The notes under the pieces are model-generated. The model saw nothing but the letters and a program-made list of their open reading frames with translations, did not search any database and was not told where the DNA came from. Shown piece after piece: positions 23,933 through 31,183 of a DNA stretch of 36,424 nt. The stretch covers positions 1 through 36,424 of the forward strand of contig JBCCGE010000030.1 in assembly GCA_039029455.1 (NCBI GenBank), read 5' to 3'. The DNA comes from JBCCGE01 sp039029455 (GTDB lineage Bacteria > Pseudomonadota > Gammaproteobacteria > Arenicellales > Poriferihabitantaceae). The translations under genes were made by a program, and so were the position numbers. Numbering within the stretch: the stretch's first letter is position 1; every line of letters begins with the position of its first letter.

Positions 23933-24622
23933 ATGTCCGCAGAGCGATTAAAAATGCGTAACAAACATATGGAAAATTGCCAACTGGCATTTTCTTTTGT
24001 TGCATCGCTTTCGGGTTTCTCAAGGGCAGCTTCCAAGATCGATCGATATCAGTTTGTTGATCTGTCATCCGATAAAGTCGGCAGAGTCGTTATTGTGTCG
24101 GATTCCCACGGCACTGTTGATTCAGGTGTTCTGGCACAAATCACGGCAGACGATGTCGTTCTCCACGCGGGTGACATCATGGACGTTGCAGTAATAGAAG
24201 AACTTGAAAATCGAGCAAAACTGCTTGTTGCTGTGGCGGGCAATAACGATGGTGCGCTGCTTGAAGGTCACAATCTGACGCAACCTCTGCATGAGGTGGC
24301 TTTGATCCGATTGGCGACCGGAGTCCTCGCAATGGAACACGGGCACCGGGTATGGGACGTGCCCGGATATCACGCTCGTTTTCGTGCAAAGTATCCTGAC
24401 GTTAAAGCTGTGGTGTTCGGCCACTCCCATATTGCAGCCGTCGATACATCAGAATCACCCTGGATTCTGAATCCCGGAGCCAGCGGACGAATCCGCACCC
24501 ACGGTGGAGCCTCCTGCATCCTGCTCGATACGCTCACGGATAAATGGAAAGTTGAGCTTTTAAAGTTTCCTAAAAGCGGGGACAAGCGCCATTCGACGAG
24601 GTCGATCGAAGCATGTATCTAA
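23933..24622 (+). CDS. YfcE/MJ0936-type calcineurin-like phosphoesterase
   Basis: A metallophosphoesterase of up to 229 residues. The metal ligands appear in the expected order: VSDSHG (D-x-H), HAGDI (GD), VAGNNDG (GNND), MEHGH and FGHSH. Such enzymes hydrolyse phosphodiesters with two metal ions. The physiological substrate is unknown. In-frame ATGs lie at 23933, 23954 and 23969, each leaving an unusual 30-45-residue N-terminal extension before the conserved core. The best start is not clear. The 3' end overlaps the gspA start by 10 nt, suggesting cotranscription. Confidence 0.82.
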   Translation: MSAERLKMRNKHMENCQLAFSFVASLSGFSRAASKIDRYQFVDLSSDKVGRVVIVSDSHGTVDSGVLAQITADDVVLHAGDIMDVAVIEELENRAKLLVAVAGNNDGALLEGHNLTQPLHEVALIRLATGVLAMEHGHRVWDVPGYHARFRAKYPDVKAVVFGHSHIAAVDTSESPWILNPGASGRIRTHGGASCILLDTLTDKWKVELLKFPKSGDKRHSTRSIEACI

Positions 24623-25815
24623 GCTACTTCGGACTCGACGCACCCCCGTTCTCAATTGTGCCCGATCACAAGGGTATCTTTATGAGTGACAGCCATCGGG
24701 AAGCAGTGGCTCATCTTCTCTATGCGGTTAAACAGTCCGGTGGGTTCGTGCAGCTGACAGGCGAAGTCGGAACCGGAAAAACCACCGTTAGTCGGTACAT
24801 CCTGTCGAATCTGCCCGAAAACGTGGATGTCGCATTGCTGCTGAATCCGAGAATCACCGAGATTGAAATGTTGCGGGCAATCTGTGACGAGCTTGGGGTT
24901 GGATACGACAAAGGCAATACTCAGAACGCGATTGTCGACCTGTTGAATCAGCATTTACTGGACGCTCATGCTCGCGGCCGGCATACCGTGCTGATGATCG
25001 ATGAAGCGCAGAATCTGTCTCGCGAAGTGCTTGAACAGATTCGATTGCTGACCAATCTGGAAACATCTACGGACAAACTGCTGCAAATTATTCTGATCGG
25101 TCAGCCGGAGCTTGTTCGCACTCTGGCCCGGCATGATCTTCGACAATTATCTCAGAGAATCGTCGGGCGATTCAGGCTGGATCCATTAAACCGACAGGAA
25201 ACTCGAGAATACATAGAGCACAGGTTACACAATCACGGTGCGGATAGACCCCTGTTTACGAAATCGGCTTTTCATGCGATCCACAAGCTTACCGGAGGTA
25301 TTCCCAGACTGATTAACGTGTTGTGTGATCGAGCGCTCATGGGTGCTTATGCCGGCAGTGAGGATCGCGTAAGTGCCTCGATCGTTAGACGAGCCAGTGA
25401 GGAAGTAATCGAGCAAAGTCCGGCCGCACAGAATTTTGCCCCGTGGCTTCGAAACTCGTTATTAGTTGGTTTGACTGTATTGGCGGTGTCACTGCTGTAC
25501 TTTTCTGCGCCCGCAAAAACCTGGTCCGACCGAATCGGCTCATTATGGAGTGGCGATTTTTTTAAAAATTCTCAAAACCATACCGAAATGAAATCGACTC
25601 AGGATCTCACAGTATCCGATGATCCTGCTGTCGATTTGACCACCAGCGCAATGAATTCAGATCACGATGAGGATAAGCGCACAAAGGCGGAGCAGGGGGT
25701 AGAAATCACGCCACAACCACAGTCCACCGAGACAAATAACGACGGCGATTCCAATGCGGATGGATTTGATTTGAAATATCGTTTAGGTGTTCCGTTTCGT
25801 CGTCAATCGTCCTGA
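24613..25815 (+). CDS. gspA: GspA/ExeA-type AAA ATPase of type II secretion
   Basis: A 400-residue protein beginning MYLSYFGLDAPPFSIVPD, the standard ExeA/GspA start. Walker A is GEVGTGKTT (50-58), Walker B VLMIDEAQ (126-133), sensor GQPEL follows, and GGIPRLINVLCDRAL marks the lid. A membrane helix lies at about 281-299, followed by an acidic, low-complexity periplasmic tail. The peptidoglycan-binding domain seen in Aeromonas ExeA was not recognised. GspA with GspB helps place the secretin through the cell wall. It overlaps the phosphoesterase gene and precedes gspB by 6 nt. Confidence 0.87.
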   Translation: MYLSYFGLDAPPFSIVPDHKGIFMSDSHREAVAHLLYAVKQSGGFVQLTGEVGTGKTTVSRYILSNLPENVDVALLLNPRITEIEMLRAICDELGVGYDKGNTQNAIVDLLNQHLLDAHARGRHTVLMIDEAQNLSREVLEQIRLLTNLETSTDKLLQIILIGQPELVRTLARHDLRQLSQRIVGRFRLDPLNRQETREYIEHRLHNHGADRPLFTKSAFHAIHKLTGGIPRLINVLCDRALMGAYAGSEDRVSASIVRRASEEVIEQSPAAQNFAPWLRNSLLVGLTVLAVSLLYFSAPAKTWSDRIGSLWSGDFFKNSQNHTEMKSTQDLTVSDDPAVDLTTSAMNSDHDEDKRTKAEQGVEITPQPQSTETNNDGDSNADGFDLKYRLGVPFRRQSS

Positions 25816-25821
25816 GAATCA

Positions 25822-26337
25822 ATGTCCTACATACTCGATGCAATAAGGAAAGCTGAGGAGCAGCGACGCACCGATCAGGTGCCCACGCTGGAAGGGCTGG
25901 CAACCCATCGGCGGTCGCAAAAAGCCGGCATTAAATCCGGCATGCTGTGGACAGGTCTCGGTGTTATTACAGTATTGGCGGTGTTGTTGGCACTCTGGTG
26001 GATATTCTGGCGAGTGCCTGTGGATTCTCCAGCACCTGCAGATAATCAGCCGGTTTCGTCTGTAAGCGATACGATTTCGATCTCAGGTGGTACGGTCGAA
26101 GACTCTCCGGCAACGAGTGAATCCCAGCCGATCGAAAGCGTACGTCCTGCAGATGATGTCAAAGGAATACATTTTACTGTCGTGTCCTATTCAGACGAGG
26201 CGTCCAAGCGTTTCGTTATGACCGGCACCGAAGTGCTTCGTGAAGGCGACAGCGTTCAGGGATATGTGATTCGTCAAATATCCCGCGAAGGCGTGGTTTT
26301 GGGAAAGGACGGGGTTGAATACTTTGTTCGACCCTGA
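25822..26337 (+). CDS. gspB: GspB/ExeB-like type II secretion assembly protein
   Basis: A 171-residue bitopic membrane protein. MSYILDAIRKAEEQRR is the conserved cytoplasmic GspB start, a membrane helix spans about 40-65 (a Trp-rich LLALWWIFW end), then comes a Pro/Ser-rich linker and a C-terminal module of the GspB family (FTVVSYSDEASKRFVMTG, then REGDSVQGYVIRQI, ending DGVEYFVRP). It is a partner of GspA. No core type II secretion genes are in the window. The stop is only 25 nt from the convergent ppsA stop. Confidence 0.85.
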   Translation: MSYILDAIRKAEEQRRTDQVPTLEGLATHRRSQKAGIKSGMLWTGLGVITVLAVLLALWWIFWRVPVDSPAPADNQPVSSVSDTISISGGTVEDSPATSESQPIESVRPADDVKGIHFTVVSYSDEASKRFVMTGTEVLREGDSVQGYVIRQISREGVVLGKDGVEYFVRP

Positions 26338-26362
26338 CCCGCAGCCGATCAGTTTTTCTTTT

Positions 26363-28732
26363 TTACGCCTGCCGGTTCTCTGCCAGAAACAACCAGGTTT
26401 CCAGAACGGTATCCGGATTCAGAGAGACCGCGTTTATTCCCTGTTCCATTAGCCAAAATGCGAGATCGGGATGATCTGAAGGACCCTGACCGCATATACC
26501 GACGTACTTTTCAGTTTTTCTGCACGCTTCGATGGCTCGGCTTAGCATCACTTTGACTGCGGGATCTCGCTCATCAAACAGATGGGCAATGATTGCCGAA
26601 TCCCGATCAAGTCCGAGAGTGAATTGGGTGAGATCATTGGAACCGATTGAAAAGCCGTCAAAACGTTCGAGAAACTGATCGGCGAGCAATGCGTTTGAAG
26701 GTATTTCACACATCATGATGACTCGCAGATCGTTTTGACCGCGTCTGAGTCCATTTTGCATGAGTAATTCAATGACCTCATCGGCCTCGCCCAGTGTGCG
26801 GACAAAAGGCACCATAATCTCAATATTTGTCAGCCCCATGTCATCGCGGACGCGGCGAAGTGCTTCGCACTCCAGCTCAAAGCATTCACGAAAATCTTCA
26901 GAGATGTACCGGGATGCGCCACGGAATCCAAGCATGGGATTTTCCTCTTCCGGTTCAAACGCCTCTCCGCCAATCAGATTGGCGTATTCATTGGATTTGA
27001 AATCAGATAGACGCACAACAACTGGTTTCGGACTGAAGGCTGCACCAAGAGACGCGATGCCTTCGACAAGTTTGTCGATGTAAAACTGTCTGGGGGACGC
27101 ATAGCCGCCAATACGTTGCATAACCGTCTGCTGAACGCCCGGCGCCATGCTCTCCAGGTTTAGCAGAGCTTTAGGGTGAATTCCGATCATGTTGTTGATA
27201 ATAAACTCCAGCCTCGCCAGACCGACACCTGCGTTAGGGATCTTTGACAGGGCAAAGGCGCGTTCCGGGTTGCCGACATTCATCTTTATCTTGAAGGGCA
27301 ATTCCGGCATTGCATTCAGGTTTGTTTCGGTCAGGGTAAAGTCCAGAATCCCCTCATACACGTTCCCTGTATCGCCTTCAGCGCAGGAAATCGTTACCGG
27401 TTGCCCGTCGGTCAGTACATCTGTCGCGGTCTCACAGCCAACGATCGCAGGCACGCCCAGCTCGCGAGCAATTATTGCTGCGTGGCAGGTGCGACCACCG
27501 CGATTGGTCACAATGGCTGATGCTCGTTTCATCACAGGTTCCCAGTCCGGGTCTGTCATGTCGGTTACCAGAACGTCGCCGTCCCGAACCTGATCGAGCT
27601 GATCGATCCCGGGAACCAGACGAACTTTCCCTGATCCAATGCGCTGACCAATGCTGCGACCCGTAATTAGTACACGACCTGTTTCATTCAGTTGGTAGCG
27701 TTGCAACATGTTTGCGCTGGAGCGACTCTCAACGGTTTCTGGTCGAGCCTGCAGAATGAAAAGTTCACCGGTGGCGCCGTCCTTACCCCACTCGATATCC
27801 ATCGGCCTTGAATAGTGTTGTTCGATGGTCACCGCCATTTTAGCCAGTTCGACAATGTCTTCGTCAGTCAGAGCAAACTGCATTTGTTCTTCGATCGGTA
27901 CGTCAACGGTTTTAACCTTGTGATCGGACTGAGGATTCTCGTCGTAAACCATTTTTATCAACTTGGAACCGCGCGTACGCCGAACAATTGACGGACGGTC
28001 TGCCGCTAAAGCCGGCTTGTATACATAGAACTCGTCAGGGTTTACCGATCCCTGAACAACGCATTCCCCAAGTCCCCAGGAAGCCGTGATGAACACGGCA
28101 TCGGAAAATCCCGATTCGGTATCGATTGTGAACATCACACCGCTGGATCCACGGTCGGATCGCACCATTCTCTGGATGCCGGCTGAGAGCGCAACGTCCT
28201 CGTGCGCAAAACCCTGATGGACACGATAGGCAATGGCCCGATCGTTAAACAATGATGCAAAAACCTGTCTGACCCTGTGCAGTACTTCGTCAACACCCTG
28301 AACGTTCAGAAACGTTTCCTGCTGTCCGGCGAAAGACGCATCGGGGAGATCCTCTGCTGTGGCGGATGACCGCACCGCGACCGTGGATTCAGGACTTGTG
28401 CAGAGTTGCGCATAGGCTTCCCGTATATCGGTCTCCAGCTTTTCGGGCAGCGGATGGTTCTCAACCAAAGCACGAATCTTTGCGCCACATTCCCTAAGGT
28501 CAACAACGTTGTCGACGTTCAACTCGCTCAGCATCGACTGGATATTTGTATTCAGATCATCGTGATGAATGAAGTCCCGATAGGCCTGCGCCGTAGTCGC
28601 AAAACCATTTGGTACTGAAATGCCTGCAGAGGAAAGATTGGATATCATCTCTCCCAGCGATGCGTTTTTACCGCCGACACTGGGGACATCATTCATCGAT
28701 AATTCGGAAAACCACGCAATCGTATTACTCAC
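26363..28732 (-). CDS. ppsA: Phosphoenolpyruvate synthase
   Basis: A 789-residue enzyme (792 in E. coli) converting pyruvate and ATP to PEP, AMP and phosphate for gluconeogenesis. GTG 28732 is chosen because GAGGAG lies 5 nt upstream and SNTIAWFSELSMNDVPSVGGKNASLGEM aligns with known N-termini. The in-frame ATG at 28798 lacks support. ATP-grasp blocks include VRSSATAEDLPDASFAGQQETFLN. The phosphohistidine is in GGRTCHAAIIARELG, and the C-terminal TIM barrel has GLARLEFIINNMIG and the catalytic Cys in VGICGQGPSDHPD. Its regulator ppsR is divergent. Confidence 0.98.
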   Translation of the reverse strand: MSNTIAWFSELSMNDVPSVGGKNASLGEMISNLSSAGISVPNGFATTAQAYRDFIHHDDLNTNIQSMLSELNVDNVVDLRECGAKIRALVENHPLPEKLETDIREAYAQLCTSPESTVAVRSSATAEDLPDASFAGQQETFLNVQGVDEVLHRVRQVFASLFNDRAIAYRVHQGFAHEDVALSAGIQRMVRSDRGSSGVMFTIDTESGFSDAVFITASWGLGECVVQGSVNPDEFYVYKPALAADRPSIVRRTRGSKLIKMVYDENPQSDHKVKTVDVPIEEQMQFALTDEDIVELAKMAVTIEQHYSRPMDIEWGKDGATGELFILQARPETVESRSSANMLQRYQLNETGRVLITGRSIGQRIGSGKVRLVPGIDQLDQVRDGDVLVTDMTDPDWEPVMKRASAIVTNRGGRTCHAAIIARELGVPAIVGCETATDVLTDGQPVTISCAEGDTGNVYEGILDFTLTETNLNAMPELPFKIKMNVGNPERAFALSKIPNAGVGLARLEFIINNMIGIHPKALLNLESMAPGVQQTVMQRIGGYASPRQFYIDKLVEGIASLGAAFSPKPVVVRLSDFKSNEYANLIGGEAFEPEEENPMLGFRGASRYISEDFRECFELECEALRRVRDDMGLTNIEIMVPFVRTLGEADEVIELLMQNGLRRGQNDLRVIMMCEIPSNALLADQFLERFDGFSIGSNDLTQFTLGLDRDSAIIAHLFDERDPAVKVMLSRAIEACRKTEKYVGICGQGPSDHPDLAFWLMEQGINAVSLNPDTVLETWLFLAENRQA

Positions 28733-28875
28733 TTGAACTCCTCGGATACCGGATTTGTGAAGTGGTGTAGAAACTGGAGAGGTATTTTTCCCGCACACTG
28801 TTACAGAAGCCCGAAGCGATGGGCGCCAATGTCAAAATTTGCGATTAAGGATTGGTGCGGAAAGCGGTCTGGGCT

Positions 28876-28889
28876 TTGAATTATATCAA
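28876..28889. promoter_or_regulatory. FNR/CRP-like palindrome in the ppsA-ppsR interval
   Basis: TTGAA-N4-ATCAA at 28876-28889 matches the FNR/ANR consensus TTGAT-N4-ATCAA except for one base. It lies about 57 bp before the probable ppsR transcription start and 144 bp from the ppsA start. Such near-matches also arise by chance in AT-rich spacers. Confidence 0.28.
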
Positions 28890-28927
28890 AGAGCTGCATT
28901 TCTGACGATACGGCGACAGCCATCGTC

Positions 28928-28933
28928 TATAAT
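28928..28933 (+). promoter_or_regulatory. ppsR -10 element
   Basis: A perfect TATAAT at 28928-28933 lies 26 nt before the chosen ppsR ATG. No good -35 at 16-18 bp spacing is visible. It overlaps an upstream in-frame ATG (28932), so initiation there is unlikely and 28959 is supported as the start. Confidence 0.5.
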
Positions 28934-28958
28934 GCGCGAACAATTTTGCATTGACGCC

Positions 28959-29783
28959 ATGAATCAGGAACGCCCCGTATATACTGTCTCAGATGGCAGT
29001 GGATTGACCGCCGAGACTGTGGCTCATACGTTGCTGACCCAATTTCCGGGTGTGGAATTTCGACATGTCAGTCTTCCTTTCGTTAACACTCACGACAAGC
29101 TGGAGCAGGCGGTTAACGATATCTGCAGGGCGGGACAGGAATCCGGAGTGCAGCCACTGGTGTTTACCACTTTCGTTCAGGATGATTTTAGTGAGCGCTT
29201 GCAACATATTAGCGCCGAAGTGTTTAATCTGTTTGAGCCGTTCATCAATCGCATCGAGCGGGCACTCGACCAGCATTCCTCCCACAAATCAGGGCAGGCT
29301 CACGGTATTGCCAATGTGGGCAAATACAATCGAAGAATCAACGCAATAAACTACGCGTTGCACTGCGACGATGGGCTGCATACGCGCGACTATGATCAGG
29401 CCACGGTCATCCTCCTTGGGGTTTCGCGATCTGGCAAGACACCCACTTCGCTTTACCTCGCGATGCATTTCGGATTTTACGCGGCAAACTATCCCCTGAC
29501 AGAAGACGATTTTGATCGACGTATGCTGCCATCAGATGTTGTTGCCAATAAGGAACGTGTGTTTGGACTGACTATAGATCCTGTCCGGTTACAGCAGATT
29601 CGTTCCGAACGCAGACCAAACAGTCGCTACGCTTCTTTATCCCAGTGCCAGGAGGACGTCAGACTGGCAAGGGAGTTGTTCGATCGCAACAACATACCGT
29701 TTTGTGATTCAACCGGGTATTCGGTTGAGGAGCTTGGCAGTCAGATCAAACACCAGATGGCGCTCCAGTCTGAGCTGATATGA
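28959..29783 (+). CDS. ppsR: Phosphoenolpyruvate synthase regulatory protein (kinase/pyrophosphorylase)
   Basis: A 274-residue DUF299 protein (277 in E. coli) that inactivates PEP synthase by ADP-dependent threonine phosphorylation and reactivates it by phosphorolysis. The conserved start is RPVYTVSDGSGLTAETVAHTLL. The P-loop is GVSRSGKTPTSLYLA, and GLTIDPVRLQQIRSERR and PFCDSTGYSVEELG are further family blocks. ATG 28959 is preferred to ATGs at 28839 and 28932 because of the -10 position and family alignment. It is divergent from its target ppsA and overlaps rimO by 4 nt (ATGA). Confidence 0.96.
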   Translation: MNQERPVYTVSDGSGLTAETVAHTLLTQFPGVEFRHVSLPFVNTHDKLEQAVNDICRAGQESGVQPLVFTTFVQDDFSERLQHISAEVFNLFEPFINRIERALDQHSSHKSGQAHGIANVGKYNRRINAINYALHCDDGLHTRDYDQATVILLGVSRSGKTPTSLYLAMHFGFYAANYPLTEDDFDRRMLPSDVVANKERVFGLTIDPVRLQQIRSERRPNSRYASLSQCQEDVRLARELFDRNNIPFCDSTGYSVEELGSQIKHQMALQSELI

Positions 29784-31108
29784 ATTACCTTGCCTCAGTG
29801 CCAGGACGAATCGGGTTCGTCAGTCTCGGTTGTGCAAAAGCCACAGTTGACTCAGAGCGAATACTCTCTGAGCTCAGAGTCCGCGGCTACGAAATGGTGA
29901 ATGACTACGAAGCGGCGGATATGGTGATCGTTAATACCTGCGGCTTCATTGATGATGCTGTCGAGGAGTCTCTGGAGGCAATCGGCGAGGCCGTGGACGA
30001 GAACGGCAAGGTTATCGTCACCGGTTGTCTTGGTGCTCGGGCCGAGGTCATTGAATCTGAGTTTTCAGATTTGCTTGCTGTTACCGGTCCGCATGCGACA
30101 GATGACGTCATTTCCGCAGTTGTAGAGCATCTCCCTCCGGTTCATGACCCACGGGTTGATCTGGTGCCGCCTGGCGGTCTTAAGCTGACGCCCCGGCACT
30201 ATGCCTATCTCAAAATCTCAGAAGGGTGCAATCACCGCTGCAGTTTTTGCATCATTCCACAAATGCGCGGAGATCTTGTGAGTCGGACAGCCCCGGATGT
30301 GATGGCGGAAGCTGAAGCATTAGTCAATGCTGGAGTAAGTGAACTTCTGGTCGTTTCACAGGACACCAGTGCGTATGGTGTCGATCTAAAGTATAAAACC
30401 GGTTTTCATGGAATGCGTCCGATTAGAACGCATATACAGGATTTATGTGAGGCGCTGTCGACGCTGGGTGTCTGGGTTCGGTTGCATTACGTGTATCCCT
30501 ACCCTCATGTCGACAAACTCGTACCTTTGATGGCCGAGGAAAAGATTCTACCGTATCTGGATATTCCGTTTCAGCATTCCAGCCCTGGAATTTTGAAAGC
30601 GATGAAACGTCCGGCTCACAGTGAAAAAGTTCTTAAACGGATACGGAACTGGCGCGAAATCTGCCCGGAGCTGACGATAAGAAGCACGTTCATTGTTGGC
30701 TTCCCCGGTGAAACTGAGGATGACTTTCTGCACCTTCTGGCTTTCATTGAAGAAGCGCAAATCGACCGCGCCGGTTGTTTTGCATACTCAAACGTCGATG
30801 GAGCGCCGGCAAATAATTTTGAGAACGATGTTCCGGAGGAAGTTCGGCAAGAGCGCTTGTCGCGATTCATGGAAGCGCAGGAAAAAGTATCTGCGGACCG
30901 GTTATGTGCAAAAGTAGGTCAATACATGCCGGTGATCATTGACGGATACGAGGATGGAGTTGCCATTGCTCGCACTCGTGGAGATGCGCCGGAGGTGGAT
31001 GGAATCGTCGAAGTTGATCATCTTGATGAATCATTGCCACCGGGAACGGTGATTGAAGTGGAAATCACCGGCGCCACTCACCACGATCTGACCGCAATAC
31101 CGGCCTAG
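29780..31108 (+). CDS. rimO: Ribosomal protein S12 methylthiotransferase
   Basis: A 442-residue radical SAM enzyme that methylthiolates an aspartate of ribosomal protein S12. The N-terminal methylthiotransferase domain supplies one Fe-S cluster (SLGCAKATVDSE, NTCGFIDDAVEESL, TGCLGA). The radical SAM cluster motif is CNHRCSFC (Cys150, 154, 157) followed by IIPQMRG, and the C-terminal TRAM domain is at about 375-440. The sequence favours RimO over the tRNA enzyme MiaB (SLGC..A/VDSE and IIPQMRG). It begins in the ppsR stop codon and ends 75 nt before clpB. Confidence 0.97.
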   Translation: MNYLASVPGRIGFVSLGCAKATVDSERILSELRVRGYEMVNDYEAADMVIVNTCGFIDDAVEESLEAIGEAVDENGKVIVTGCLGARAEVIESEFSDLLAVTGPHATDDVISAVVEHLPPVHDPRVDLVPPGGLKLTPRHYAYLKISEGCNHRCSFCIIPQMRGDLVSRTAPDVMAEAEALVNAGVSELLVVSQDTSAYGVDLKYKTGFHGMRPIRTHIQDLCEALSTLGVWVRLHYVYPYPHVDKLVPLMAEEKILPYLDIPFQHSSPGILKAMKRPAHSEKVLKRIRNWREICPELTIRSTFIVGFPGETEDDFLHLLAFIEEAQIDRAGCFAYSNVDGAPANNFENDVPEEVRQERLSRFMEAQEKVSADRLCAKVGQYMPVIIDGYEDGVAIARTRGDAPEVDGIVEVDHLDESLPPGTVIEVEITGATHHDLTAIPA

Positions 31109-31123
31109 TCAATTCTCTCGCGG

Positions 31124-31151
31124 CTTGAAAGAAGCCGTAAAAACCCCAAAT
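31124..31151 (+). promoter_or_regulatory. Sigma-32 heat-shock promoter for clpB
   Basis: CTTGAAA (31124-31130) and CCCCAAAT (31144-31151) are separated by 13 nt, a very close match to the RpoH consensus CTTGAAA-N11-16-CCCCATNT. It lies 33 nt before the clpB ATG. The -35 sits inside a 6-bp inverted repeat (CGGCTT/AAGCCG, 31121-31137). Confidence 0.85.
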
Positions 31152-31183
31152 TACCCGTGGTTATATGTTTCTTGGGGAACTCC

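Noticed and set aside
23742..24068. 108-codon minus-strand open frame upstream of glmU
   Set aside because: Spans the divergent promoter interval and overlaps the phosphoesterase 5' end. Composition is unremarkable and there is no ribosome binding site.
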